This document shows, in pieces, positions 37,332 through 47,100 of a DNA stretch of 64,000 nucleotides (positions within the stretch are counted from its first letter, which is position 1; each line of letters starts with the position of its first letter). Origin of the DNA: Streptomyces sp. HSG2 (GTDB lineage Bacteria; Actinomycetota; Actinomycetes; Streptomycetales; Streptomycetaceae); contig NZ_CP066801.1 in the NCBI RefSeq assembly GCF_016598575.1, positions 2,232,001-2,296,000 of the forward strand, written 5' to 3'. Under the pieces are notes generated by a model, which saw only the letters and a list, made by a program, of their open reading frames with translations, was not told where the DNA came from and made no database searches. The position numbers and the translations under genes were made by a program.

Positions 37332-38012
37332 TCAACTGCCCGCGATGACGGCCGTCGTGACCGTCACCGCGATGATCGTTGCCATCGCGTCGTCCGCGGC
37401 CTTCACCACGTTGCGCACGGCCGTCGCGGACCACTGGCCATGCGAGATCGACTCCATGACCGCCGCGGCCCGGCGCGTGTCGGCGTCCGGGAATGCCAGA
37501 CGGTGCAGTTTCGCTCCGTGCAGCAGGGCCACCAGGCTCGCCGTACGAACATCCGGCGCCGCGCCCCGGAGGACGACCTCGTCGAGGCGAAGTCGTACCG
37601 CCGCCTCCACGGATCCGTCGGCCTCCGGATAGCGACGAACAGGGAAGAGACCGAGCACCTTCTTCCTCTCCTCCCAGACCAGCCCCTTCTCGATCAGGCC
37701 CGTGTTCGCCCGGGTCAGCGCCTCCGTCTTCAGTTGGTCGATCCAGTACTTGATCTTGCGCGGATCGGCCTTGTCGACGATGGCGGCGAGTGCGGTGTCG
37801 AGGGCGGGCTCGCCCAGCGGACTCGGATCGACGACGGTGACCTTGTCGTCGGTCACGTCGATCCGGTCGGCCAGCGCCAGTTCCACCAGCGAGGCCGCGG
37901 AGATGGCCAGGGCCACCTTCGCCGATTCCTTGGCGGTGCCGGATTCGTCGTCCAACGACAGGAGCAGGAGCTGCTCGCCGAGCGTGGTGGGGACTTCCGC
38001 AGAGTGTTCCAT
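37332..38012 (-). CDS. GPP34 (GOLPH3-like) family phosphoprotein
   Basis: A 226-residue protein. LGEQLLLLSLDDESG, AISAASLVELALADRI and RTASLVALLHGAKLHRL are the GOLPH3-domain helices that bind phosphoinositide in eukaryotes. Streptomyces carry several copies, often in accessory or development-linked loci, and their role is not established. The ATG at 38012 has AAAGGA 9 nt upstream. It borders the decayed mobile-element zone. Confidence 0.88.
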   Translation of the reverse strand: MEHSAEVPTTLGEQLLLLSLDDESGTAKESAKVALAISAASLVELALADRIDVTDDKVTVVDPSPLGEPALDTALAAIVDKADPRKIKYWIDQLKTEALTRANTGLIEKGLVWEERKKVLGLFPVRRYPEADGSVEAAVRLRLDEVVLRGAAPDVRTASLVALLHGAKLHRLAFPDADTRRAAAVMESISHGQWSATAVRNVVKAADDAMATIIAVTVTTAVIAGS

Positions 38013-38879
38013 CGGTTTTGGTCCTTTCCTCCAGTGTTCGGGCGAGGTCGGTCGTTGACGACCACCGTCGGCGCCCTCAGCGGCCCGGTGAGTGGCCCCA
38101 CCTCAGGCCGACGCAAGGTCCGGGATCGAGATGTTCCGCAGGTGAGCGGTCCGTGACGTGGAAGACCGAAGCTCCCTTGAGCGGGGTGACGCAAGTCGCC
38201 CTGTGCCTTCGGAGCCTCGGTGAATCGTCAGTCTGCCATGTGTGCCCGTCATGGAGTCGATGTCGCTCGCGTCGGAGCGGACGTTGCTACTGCGGCGGCC
38301 GGCCGAGGTGAGAGGCCCACGTGATCCTCGGGGCCGGTCCCTCTCGCTGGTGTCGTTGCTGTCGGTCACGCTGTGCGCGACGGCCGCCGGGTTCGGCTCG
38401 TACCGGGTCTAGCTCAGGATCAGCGTCCCGCAGCCGCTTGCGGCCCAACGCCCGCCGCCCGAACCCGGCCATCCGGCTCCTCACCGCGTTCCAGCTCCCG
38501 CAACCCGCGCGACACCGTCGACTCCGCACCCCCGCAGCACCCGCCACCGAGTGAATCCCGCCATGCCCCGCACGCGGGCAGCAGCCCCCCAACGCCGGCC
38601 GTCGCCGCCGCTCGTCCAGATGCGGCAGCAACAGCCCGAACACCTCCGCCAGTCCCGCCTCGATCCCCTCCGACACACTCGCATCCTACGGGCCAACAGC
38701 CTTCATAGCGCCAGGAGTTATTTATCGACAGCTCCCTGACCTCAACCCCCCTTGACACCAGTGGAAATCCCTTGACTTCCCGGCCTTGGGTCAAGGCCCT
38801 TCCGGGAAACCCGGGGCCCCTCAGTCACCACCGGACACGACATCGACCTCTACCGCCGGATTCAACGAACTACCGGTAG
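38013..38879. other. Mobile-element remnant zone without intact gene
   Basis: These 867 bp contain the ISAzo13-like transposase remnant (38390-38676) and, at 38740-38800, a short region with CCTTGAC twice and its complement GTCAAGG, possibly the relic of an insertion sequence end. Codon bias is poor throughout. Confidence 0.55.
38390..38676 (-). pseudogene. ISAzo13-family transposase remnant, frameshifted and truncated
   Basis: Starting at GTG 38676 the frame reads SEGIEAGLAEVFGLLLPHLD and then GHGG, the N terminus typical of ISAzo13-family transposases. After about 60 codons the homology (STVSRGLRELERGEEPDGRV) continues in another frame, and then GRKRLRDADPELDP returns in the first. At least two frameshifts are therefore present, and the DDE catalytic region is missing. 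The comparison is from memory of the family. Confidence 0.65.
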
Positions 38880-39977
38880 CTAAGACCGTGTGGCGACCCC
38901 GCACCCGTCACCCGCGGCCTGAATACGCTGGTCGATCGATGTGCTGCGGTCGTACGGATCGACCTCGGCACCGGACGCGCCGGTCGGCCGTTCCGTCTCG
39001 AAAGCTGGTGTGAAGTAGCCGGTGTGGGCGCCGCAGCCGCCGTTGGTCATGTCGAGTTTGTACGAGACGAGCGAGAGCGTTCCCGGCTTTGTGATCACCT
39101 TGGCCGGATCATCCCAGCTCATCACGATCTCGCGCCGTACGATCGTGCGCACGACCTCACCACTGCCCTCCGCCGCGCGCGTGACCGGGTAGACGAAGGT
39201 GACATCGGCGGTCACCTGGAGCGCACCACGCTCGCCTTCCCGATAGGAGATGCGGCCCCTGGTCTTGACCACATCTCCGACCACGCGTCCTTGCGAGGGC
39301 TGGAAGCGGCTGAACAGCAAGAGTGGGTCATTCTCTTCACTGGGTGTCCGAAACGCGGTCGCCAAGAAGGCCTGGACGTCCTGTTGGTGCGGGTTGATCA
39401 GCGCTATCGCCTCCTCGGGGTGCTCGCCCCGCAGTACCCCATGATCGAGGCTGGACGCGACAAGGAAGGCCCGGCTTTGTTCAAGAGCCCGTTCCACCTG
39501 GGCCGTACTCATCCACCCGATCGCCTTGGCCTCAGGCACCGTTATTCCTTCCGAACCGCTTGCCCAGCGCGCCGCCGGCGATCCCCTGAACGGTTCGTCA
39601 AGAGTTGGCCGCAGGGCGGGCTCCGCTGGAGGCGGCTGTTGTGGACGCCCGGTCTCCGCCGCCAGCCGCTCTGGGTCCGAACTTGCGCCGCCGAACAGCG
39701 CGACGATCTGCGCCGGGGCGAACGCCACGCCCAGCAACACCCCCGAAGCCAGAAGCCCGGCCAAGTACCAGCCCTTCCGCCGCCTGGGCCGGGCGGGCGT
39801 GTACGTACGCCATCCCTCTTGGTGGTCGGACTTCTCTCGGAGGCGGTTCGCCACGCTGCGGGCGCGCGCCGACGCTTCCCTGGGCGCATCGGTGACACCC
39901 GTCACCGACTCACGCAGGAACTGTTCCCATTCTTCGTCGGACCTGGACGAACCACTTCGCTCCCCACCCGCGCCCAT
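38880..39977 (-). CDS. Single-pass membrane protein with extracytoplasmic domain, family not recognised
   Basis: A 365-residue protein. A cytoplasmic, charged N terminus (about 70 residues) is followed by one membrane segment (GWYLAGLLASGVLLGVAFA) and an external domain with GRISYREGERGALQVTADVTFVYPV and EVVRTIVRREIVMSWDDP (quoted by parts), which alternates like a beta-rich, NTF2- or DUF-type fold. The C terminus contains two Cys-containing loops (GGCGAHTGY and GDGCG). GAGGAGA lies 6 nt before the ATG. It sits inside the remnant zone but has normal codon bias. Confidence 0.7.
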   Translation of the reverse strand: MGAGGERSGSSRSDEEWEQFLRESVTGVTDAPREASARARSVANRLREKSDHQEGWRTYTPARPRRRKGWYLAGLLASGVLLGVAFAPAQIVALFGGASSDPERLAAETGRPQQPPPAEPALRPTLDEPFRGSPAARWASGSEGITVPEAKAIGWMSTAQVERALEQSRAFLVASSLDHGVLRGEHPEEAIALINPHQQDVQAFLATAFRTPSEENDPLLLFSRFQPSQGRVVGDVVKTRGRISYREGERGALQVTADVTFVYPVTRAAEGSGEVVRTIVRREIVMSWDDPAKVITKPGTLSLVSYKLDMTNGGCGAHTGYFTPAFETERPTGASGAEVDPYDRSTSIDQRIQAAGDGCGVATRS

Positions 39978-40207
39978 ACCGAATCTCCTCGCCTTGCAGC
40001 CTGTTGCAGCCCCCTCCTCAGCGCCGCGCCCGCATGATCGCACAGCGTCATCGGGCGTAACGAGAGGAGGTCCAAGGGTGGCGCGACTAGGAGGACCGTA
40101 CGGGCATCGGCCCGCGCCCGGCCGCCGCCATTCCTCCATCGTTCGGCGCCAGGTGCTGGGCCTCCCGCCGCACGAGCCTTTCGATCTTGTGGTCGGTGAT
40201 GCCATCC

Positions 40208-40680
40208 CGGCGTAAGGCGCGTGAAGGGGTCGGAGGGCTGTCCTGGCAACTGGAGAGGGCCTCCTGCCCCTGGGCTGCGGCCCGGGAAGCAGGGCCTGCC
40301 TACGTGGAGGCGAATCGGGGCCGAGAGTGGGCACTCGAGGCCGACATCCGTGACTGCTTCGGATCAATCCGTCATGACGCCCTCGTGGCCCAGGTGGCCC
40401 GACGCGTCGTGGACGGCTCGATGCCGAAGCCGATCCGGGTGTGGCTGCGGGCGGGGGTGCTGGAGGACGGGGCGAGTGGCTCATCAGGAGCGGGAACCCA
40501 CAGGGCTCACCGGTATCACCGTTGCCGGCGAACATCGCGCTGCACGTCCTCGACGAGGCGTGGCAAGGCGAGGGACGACGGCTGGGCGTACTGGTGAGGT
40601 ACTGCGACGACTTCGTGGTCCTGTGCCCGACCGTGGAGATTCTGCGGCACCCCAGATCAGCCAGACCCGCCGCTACGTGA
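40208..40680 (+). pseudogene. Group II intron reverse transcriptase/maturase remnant, frameshifted
   Basis: In one frame ANRGREWALEADIRDCFGSI leads into the conserved palm (VARRVVDGSM, WLRAGVLEDG). Near 40480 the frame shifts by one, and the next frame carries NPQGSPVSPL, ANIALHVLDEAW and the catalytic YCDD motif in VRYCDDFVVLCPT. After this the homology stops within about ten codons. Fingers, thumb and maturase domains are missing, so no activity is possible. Confidence 0.75.
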
Positions 40681-40853
40681 AGGGGCGGTCACACCCGTCG
40701 AATGACGCGATGCGGCGGCTGGGCGAGTTCTTCGCCCCCACTCCCCAGGGCTCCGCCCCGGACCCGGTTTCCGGCCCCACTGAGACCAGAACTGAGACCC
40801 CCAGCACCCGCGCGGCTCGCTCCCTGCGCCGTCGCCGCATACGCTGAACGAGA

Positions 40854-40889
40854 AAACCCCAGGTCGGATTATGTTCCGACCTGGGGTTT
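40854..40889 (-). terminator. tRNA-Thr terminator
   Basis: A perfect 15-bp stem (40854-40868 with 40875-40889) with a 6-nt loop lies directly after the tRNA on the minus strand and is followed on that strand by a T-run (TTTTCT). This is a typical intrinsic terminator. Confidence 0.85.
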
Positions 40890-40891
40890 GG

Positions 40892-40968
40892 TGGAGCCGC
40901 CTTCGGGATTCGAACCCGAGACCTACGCATTACGAGTGCGTTGCTCTGGCCATCTGAGCTAAGGCGGC
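40892..40968 (-). tRNA. tRNA-Thr (anticodon CGT)
   Basis: Acceptor stem GCCGCCT pairs with AGGCGGC, the D-arm is GCTCAGATGGCCAGAGC, and the anticodon stem ACGCA/TGCGT surrounds the loop CTCGTAA with anticodon CGT (reads ACG). The T-arm TCGGGTTCGAATCCCGA is perfect and CCA is encoded. Its 3' end faces the mobile-element remnants, as expected for a tRNA used as an integration site. Confidence 0.97.
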
Positions 40969-41034
40969 GCGCGAAGGGCATCGGAGTGCGCTCGCGACGT
41001 CGGTAAGTTTACACAGGTGCGCGGAGTGCTCGGT

Positions 41035-41062
41035 ACCGGCTCCCGGGAGCCCGGGAGCCGGT
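41035..41062. other. Perfect hairpin upstream of tRNA-Thr
   Basis: ACCGGCTCCCGG (41035-41046) and its complement (41051-41062) around a 4-nt loop. It may be a second terminator protecting the tRNA promoter from the aminopeptidase transcript. Confidence 0.5.
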
Positions 41063-41083
41063 GCCCCTGCTGCTCTCGCGGTT

Positions 41084-41110
41084 CGGCCCCACGGTGTGTT
41101 CGTGGGGCCG
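41084..41110 (-). terminator. Aminopeptidase gene terminator
   Basis: A perfect 10-bp stem (41084-41093 with 41101-41110) and 7-nt loop, 62 bp downstream of the stop at 41173. Confidence 0.6.
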
Positions 41111-41172
41111 CCGGGGCGGCGAGCGGCGAGGTGGGCCTCACCGGTACGAGCCCTCGCCCCCTCTGGCTGCGC

Positions 41173-42723
41173 TCAGCGGCAGCGGCGCCCGTCTTCGGGG
41201 GCCTCGCCGCGCAGCAGGTAGGCGTCGATCGCGCTGTCGACGCAGGAACTGCCGCGGCCGTAGGCGGTGTGGCCGTCGCCCTCATAGGTGAGGAGCCGCC
41301 CCGAGGCGAGCTGGTCGGCCAAGGCCTCCGCCCAGCGATAGGGCGTCGCGGGGTCACGAGTGGTGCCGACCACGACGATCGGCGCTGCGCCGTCGGCGGC
41401 GATCCGGTGCGGCCGACCCGTCGCCGCCACCGGCCAGTAGGCGCAGTTCAGCGACGACCAGGCGAGACTCTCGCCGAAGACGGCGGAGGCCTGCTCGAAT
41501 TCGGGCAGCGCCTCGCGCACCTCGGCCGGGGAGGTGAATGCCGGCGGCAGGTCGAGGCAGTTCACCGCCGCGTTGGCGAACATCAGGTTGCTGTAGCCGC
41601 CGTCTGCGCCGCGCTGGTAGTAGCTGTCCGACAATGCCATCAGCGCGGCGCCGTCGCCGTCCTTCATCGCGGCGGTCAGCGCCTGCCGGAGGGCGGGCCA
41701 GGCACCCTCGTCGTACATGGCCGCGATGACGCCGGTGGTGGCGAGGGACTCGGTGAGGGACCGACCGTCGGCGTCGCCGGTCGGAAGAGGGGCCGCGTCG
41801 ACGGCGTCGAAGAACTCCTTGAGCCTCCGGTCGACCTCCGCGGGAGATGTGCCGTCACCGCCCAACGGGCAGTCGCCGAGTGCCAGGCAGTCCGTCGCGA
41901 AGGCCCTGAACGCCGTCTCGAAGCCGGCCGTCTGCTCCAGACCGAGGCGACGGGCGGTCAGGGACGGGTCCATCGCCCCGTCGAGCACCAGGCGACCCGT
42001 CCGCCCCGGGAACAGGCCGGCGTAGGTCGCCCCGAGGAAGGTCCCGTAGGAGGCGCCGACGTAGGTGAGCCGCTCGTCGCCGAGCACCGCTCGCAGCACG
42101 TCCATGTCACGGGCCGCCTCCGCGGTGGACACGTGGGGCAGCAACTCGGCGGCGTCGACCTCGCAGCCTTCGGCGAATTCCCGAAAGGCGGCGACCAGGC
42201 CGTCGGTCTCCCTCCCGTCGTCCGGAGTCACGTCGGTCCGCGTGTACGCGTCCATCGCCCGTCCGTCGAGACACTCCACCGGCTCGCTCCCGGCCACTCC
42301 GCGTGGGTCGACCGCCACCAGGTCGTACTGGGCGCGGACCTCACGCGGGTATCCGACGCCGGCGTAGTGCTGCAGGTAGCCGACGGCAGAGCCGCCGGGA
42401 CCACCCGGATTGACGAGCAGGGAGCCGAGGCGCTCACCCGGACCGGTGGCCTTCTTCCTGGCGACGGCGAGTCGAACGTCGCCCCGGGACGGCTTCGCGT
42501 AGTCGAGGGGCGCCGCCATCGTGGCGCACTGGTAGTCCGGGATCTCGCACGCCCGCCAGTCCAGTGTCTGCTCGTAGTACGGCGCCAGGGCGGCCGGGGT
42601 GGCCTCCGCCTCCGGAGCGGCGGATGCGGAGGCGCCCCGGGGGGAGCAGGCAGCGATGAGCAGGGTGACCGCGAGGAGGGCAAGGCCGGGGCGGGGGCAG
42701 CGGGGGGTGCGCCTGATGTGCAT
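41173..42723 (-). CDS. Secreted alpha/beta-hydrolase, tripeptidyl aminopeptidase (S33, SlpD/TAP-like)
   Basis: A 516-residue lipoprotein. The signal LALLAVTLLIAACS ends in a lipobox (AAC). The catalytic nucleophile is in GASYGTFLG, with the oxyanion NPGGPGGS upstream. The acid is in VVVGTTRDPATPY and the base in EGDGHTAYG. Family members remove tripeptides from secreted propeptides in Streptomyces. Start ATG 42723; an in-frame extension is possible but lacks a ribosome site. Confidence 0.92.
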   Translation of the reverse strand: MHIRRTPRCPRPGLALLAVTLLIAACSPRGASASAAPEAEATPAALAPYYEQTLDWRACEIPDYQCATMAAPLDYAKPSRGDVRLAVARKKATGPGERLGSLLVNPGGPGGSAVGYLQHYAGVGYPREVRAQYDLVAVDPRGVAGSEPVECLDGRAMDAYTRTDVTPDDGRETDGLVAAFREFAEGCEVDAAELLPHVSTAEAARDMDVLRAVLGDERLTYVGASYGTFLGATYAGLFPGRTGRLVLDGAMDPSLTARRLGLEQTAGFETAFRAFATDCLALGDCPLGGDGTSPAEVDRRLKEFFDAVDAAPLPTGDADGRSLTESLATTGVIAAMYDEGAWPALRQALTAAMKDGDGAALMALSDSYYQRGADGGYSNLMFANAAVNCLDLPPAFTSPAEVREALPEFEQASAVFGESLAWSSLNCAYWPVAATGRPHRIAADGAAPIVVVGTTRDPATPYRWAEALADQLASGRLLTYEGDGHTAYGRGSSCVDSAIDAYLLRGEAPEDGRRCR

Positions 42724-42810
42724 GAGACGAGAGTAACTCTCCGCAATGGATGACGTACTCTGTGTCCCCACGCGGCGGGGCGGGCGGGCACCCCTCCCGA
42801 GGGGTGCGGG

Positions 42811-44016
42811 TCACCCGTCTCGAAGGGCCATCGCCATCGCCTCGACCGCCAGCAGCGGGGCCACGTTCGCGTCGAGAGCCTCCCGGCAGGCGGCGATCGC
42901 CTCGATCCGACGGAGGGTGCTCTCCGGACCGGAGTCGCGCGCGAGCCGCTCCAATGCCTCCGAGGCGTCGGCGTTGGCGATGGCCGTACGGGACCCGAAC
43001 TGCAGGGCGAGGACGTCTCGATAGAAGGCGGTCAGGTCGGTCAGGGCGACATCGAGGCTGTCCCGCTGTGTGCGGGTCCTGCGTCGTTTCTGCCTCTCCT
43101 CCAATTCCTTCATCACACCGGCCGTGCCGCGAGGCAGGCGCCCGCCCTGGGCCGCTCCCAGGGCGGCCCTCAGCTCCTCGGCCTCCTTGGAGTCCAGGCT
43201 CTCGGCGAGTTGTCCGGCGTCCTCCGCCGCGGCGTCGACCAGTTCCTGCGCGGCCCGCAGAGCCCCCCCGACCTGCTCGACCCGGAGCGGGAGTCGGAGA
43301 ACGGCGGCACGGCGCTCCCGAGCCGCCGGATCGGTGGCCAGGCGGCGGGCCCGGTCGACGTGCCCCTGGGTCGCCCGAGCCGCCGCCTCCGCCACGTCCG
43401 GCGCGACGCCATCACGACGCACGAGCGTGTCCGCGACGGCCGCCACCGACGGCGTGCCGAGACTCACGTGCCGGCAGCGGGAGCGGATGGTGGGCAACAC
43501 GTCCTGGACCGAGGGAGCGCACAGCAGCCAGACCGTGCGGGGGGCGGGCTCCTCGACGGCCTTCAGGACCGCGTTCGCCGACTTCTCGTTCAACCGTTCG
43601 GCGTCCTCGACGAGGATGGTCTGCCATCGGCCGTTGGCGGGCGAGGTGAACGACGTGCGCACGGTGTCCCGCATGTCCTTGACGAGGATCTCCGCCCCCA
43701 CCGCCATCACCGTGGTGACGTCGGCGTGTGTCCCGACCAGCGCGGTGTGGCAGGCGTCGCAGAAGCCGCAGCCCGGGACTCCGCTCCCGGCGCGGTCCGG
43801 GCCGACGCACTGCAGCGCCGCCGCGAAGGCCCGCGCGACCCGCTCACGGCCGACGCCGGGGGGGCCGGTGAACAGCCAGGCGTGCGTCATCCTGGACTGC
43901 TCGGGCGGCGGTGAACCCGTCGCGGCGGCCGTCACCTGGGCATCGGCGTCCCGGGCGGCGGCGAGGAGCTGCGCGCTCGCCCTCTCCTGACCGACCAGTT
44001 CGTCCCAGACCGTCAC
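42811..44016 (-). CDS. holB: DNA polymerase III subunit delta'
   Basis: A 401-residue clamp-loader subunit. The P-loop is GPPGVGRERVA, in which the usual Lys is replaced by Arg, as expected for the non-hydrolysing delta'. The Zn-binding cluster is CGFCDAC, and WQTILVEDAERLNEKSANAVLKAVEEP and SRCRHVSL are the sensor regions. The start was set at GTG 44016 (VTVWDELVGQE), the usual N terminus. It lies downstream of tmk on the same strand with a 162-bp gap, so they are probably co-transcribed. Confidence 0.94.
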   Translation of the reverse strand: MTVWDELVGQERASAQLLAAARDADAQVTAAATGSPPPEQSRMTHAWLFTGPPGVGRERVARAFAAALQCVGPDRAGSGVPGCGFCDACHTALVGTHADVTTVMAVGAEILVKDMRDTVRTSFTSPANGRWQTILVEDAERLNEKSANAVLKAVEEPAPRTVWLLCAPSVQDVLPTIRSRCRHVSLGTPSVAAVADTLVRRDGVAPDVAEAAARATQGHVDRARRLATDPAARERRAAVLRLPLRVEQVGGALRAAQELVDAAAEDAGQLAESLDSKEAEELRAALGAAQGGRLPRGTAGVMKELEERQKRRRTRTQRDSLDVALTDLTAFYRDVLALQFGSRTAIANADASEALERLARDSGPESTLRRIEAIAACREALDANVAPLLAVEAMAMALRDG

Positions 44017-44178
44017 AGGTCCCGCCGCCCTTCCGACGCCCGTCCCGCGTCCCACGCCGTCGGCGCGGGCACGCATTCCATTGTGCGGCGCGCCGCCGAC
44101 ACTCCGACGCGGTGGTCCACTACCGAGTCTCCGGGGGGCCGCGATCCGGCGGCGGCCTGGCTCGACCCGCTCACCCGC

Positions 44179-47100
44179 TCAGCGGTCCCGGCCGGGGGGC
44201 CGCCGCTCTCTCGATCCGCTCCGGTCCGCGTCGGTGTCGGTGTCTGCTGCCCCGTCTTCGTCGACCTGGTGAGGTCCGAGGAGTTCGTCGGCGAGCGACG
44301 GGAGATCGTCCAAGGGGGTCTCCTCGGCCCAGTCGGGTCGCCGTCGCGGGCGCGAGACGGGCTCCTCGACGTCCTCGGAGTCCGGGGCGCCGGATCCGTC
44401 GATCCGAGGCAGTTCCCTCGTGGGGTCGGCGCCCCCGCCACTCGGCCGTGCCCTCCCGGCGGAGTCGGCATCGGGCTCGGCACGACCCCCGCCGCCCGGT
44501 ACCGACGACCCCGCGTCCCGGAAGTAGCCGGGTGGGACGCGGTCCGCGGGGTCGTCTCCGCGCACCGGCGGGAGCACGGCGGTCTCCGCTCCGGCGTCCG
44601 CAGGAACCGGGGGCAGTACCGCGGTGTCCTCGAACGCGCCGGCGGGGGCGGGGGGCTTCGGCAACTCGGCCGTGACCTCCGTCCCGGTCGGGCCGTCGTC
44701 ACCGGTCGGGGTGTCGGGGCCGGTCGGGGTGTCGGGGCCGGTCGGGGTGTCGGGGCCGGTCGGGGTGTCGGGGCCGGTCGGGGTGTCGGGGCCGGAGCTC
44801 TCGTGGGGCTTCCCCCCGGGCCCGGTCCGGTCCCTCGACGGATCGGACCCGGGGCGTTCGTCGGAACGCCGGGGCGCGGCGCCGGACGGTTCCTCGGGGA
44901 CGGCCCGGGGCTCCATGGCGGCGGGAGGCGCGGCGGGCCGGGGGCCGGCCGCCGCGGCCTCCGCCGCCAGCTCGGCCGCCCTGCGCGCCTCCTCGGCACG
45001 GAGCAACGCCCGTTCGGCCCTGAGCCGCGCCTCCCGACGTCGCTCCTCCTCCTCGGCGCGCCGACGTTCCTCCTCCTCGGCGCGCTTGCGGCGCACCTCC
45101 TCCTCGGCCTCCCGGCGAGCCTTCTCCTCGGCTCGGGCGCGTTCCTCGGCGAGCAGCCGGGCGCGCTCGGCCTCGGCCCGTCGGCGCGCCTCCTCCGCGC
45201 GCTGCCGAGCCTCCTCGGCCTGGCGTTCGGCCTCTCGTCGGCGGGCCTCGTCCTCCTCGCGCCGCCTGCGCTCCTCTTCCTCGGCGCGAACGCGAGCGAG
45301 CTCTTCGAGCCGCTCGCGCTCCAGGCGTTCGGCCTCGGCCTTGCGCGCGGCCTCCTCCTCGGCCTTGCGTCGGGCCTCTTCCTCGGCCTCCCGCCGAGCG
45401 CGCTCACTCGCCTCGACCTCCGCACGGGACAACGGCAGGACGCGGTCCAGGCGGTGGCGTACGGCGGTGGTGACGGCCTCGGGCTCCTGGCCGGCGTCGA
45501 CCACGAGATACCGCTCGGGATCGGCGGCTGCCAGGGTGAGGAAACCGGACCGCACTCGCGCGTGGAACTCCGCCGGCTCCGATTCCAGTCGGTCCGGGGC
45601 CTCGGTGAATCGGTCCCGCGCCGTCTCCGGCGACACGTCGAGGAGGACGGTGAGGTTCGGGACGAGCCCGTTCGTGGCCCAGCGACTGATCCGGGCGATC
45701 TCCGTGGGAGAGAGATCGCGCCCTGCGCCCTGGTAGGCGACCGACGAGTCGATGTACCGGTCGGTGATCACGACGGCTCCGCGGTCCAGGGCGGGCCGGA
45801 CCACGGTGTCCACGTGCTCGGCGCGGTCGGCCGCGTACAGGAGGGCTTCCGCGCGGTGGGACAGGCCGGCGCTGGACACGTCCAGCAGGATGGCGCGCAG
45901 GCGCTTGCCGACCGGGGTCGCCCCGGGTTCGCGGGTGAGGACGACCTCGTGCCCCTTGTCTCGGATCCAGTCGGCGAGCGCCTCGGCCTGGGTGGACTTC
46001 CCCGCTCCGTCGCCCCCCTCCAGGGCGATGAAGAAGCCGCTCGTCGCCGTGGCCTGCCGGGGGTCGTCGCCTCGGCGCACGGCGTCCCGCAGGTCGTCGC
46101 GGAGCGGCACGCCGGAGCGGTCGTCGATCTTCGTGAGCACCAGCGCGGCCACCGGCAGCAGCAGTGCGCCGATCAGCATCAGGGTGAACGCGGCCCCCCC
46201 GTGCGCGAAGACGAACCCACCGCTCTCCAGCTGGTGGGGCCCGATCAGCCCGGCCACCGCTGGGGCGATCACCGCGCCGAGCGCCACCGCCACGCGGACG
46301 GCGGCGTGCAGGTGGCCGGTGACCCGTGCCCTGCGGCGTTCCTCGACCTCCTGGTCGAGCAGCGCGTGTCCGGTGTGGGCGGCGACGCCCGCGCCGAGGC
46401 CCGTCAGGGCCAGGACCAGCAGCACGGTGGTGTCGTCGGGGACCAGTCCGGCCGCCAGCAGGCCGACGCCCGCCACGGCGACGGCCAGCGCCAGGAGTCG
46501 GCGGCGTGAGAGAGCGGGGAGGACGGCGGGGGCGGTGCGGAGCCCGACGACGACGGCGCCGGTGAGCGCACCGACCATGAGCCCGTACAGCACGGGGCCT
46601 CCGCCGAGGTCGGCGGCGTGTGGCACGGCGACGGCGACGGTGGCGGCGACGGCCCCGGCGACCGCCGCGCACGTGAGGACGAGTGGCAGGAGGATTCCGG
46701 TACGGCCCTTCTCCCACCCCCTCTCCCCGTTCGAGGCCCGAGGACGGCGCAGCCCCTCCAGCGGGGAGCGTGGGCGAGGGGTGCGCACCCGGGGGAGGTC
46801 GGAGGAGGACAGGACTGCCAGCGACGCGGCGAACAGCCCGGCGGCGAGGTAGGAGCCGAGCGCGGCCTGGTGCGTGGCGAACCAGGCGACGCCGACGCCC
46901 AGGAGGTTGTTCAGCAGACCCGCGAGGACCAGGGCCGCGGCGGCGGTCGGCACGGCCACGAAGGTGGTCCGCAAAGTCAACAGGCGGAGCGTCGCCAGGT
47001 GGTCGGGCGAAGGCCGTACGCTCGCCCCCTCCGGCGGCGGGGCGGGCAGGAGCGCGGGGGCGGCGCTCTCGCGGCAGACACTCCACAGGCGTTCGGCAAT

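Larger units (their letters stand above)
39978..40891. other. Remnant zone between the membrane protein gene and tRNA-Thr
   Basis: These 914 bp hold a group II intron reverse transcriptase remnant (40208-40680) and the tRNA terminator. From 40690 to 40850 I see no gene; CTGAGACC occurs twice 12 bp apart. Confidence 0.5.

Noticed and set aside
40673..40981. A 102-codon minus-strand frame
   Set aside because: It runs through the tRNA-Thr gene and its terminator, so it is not protein coding.
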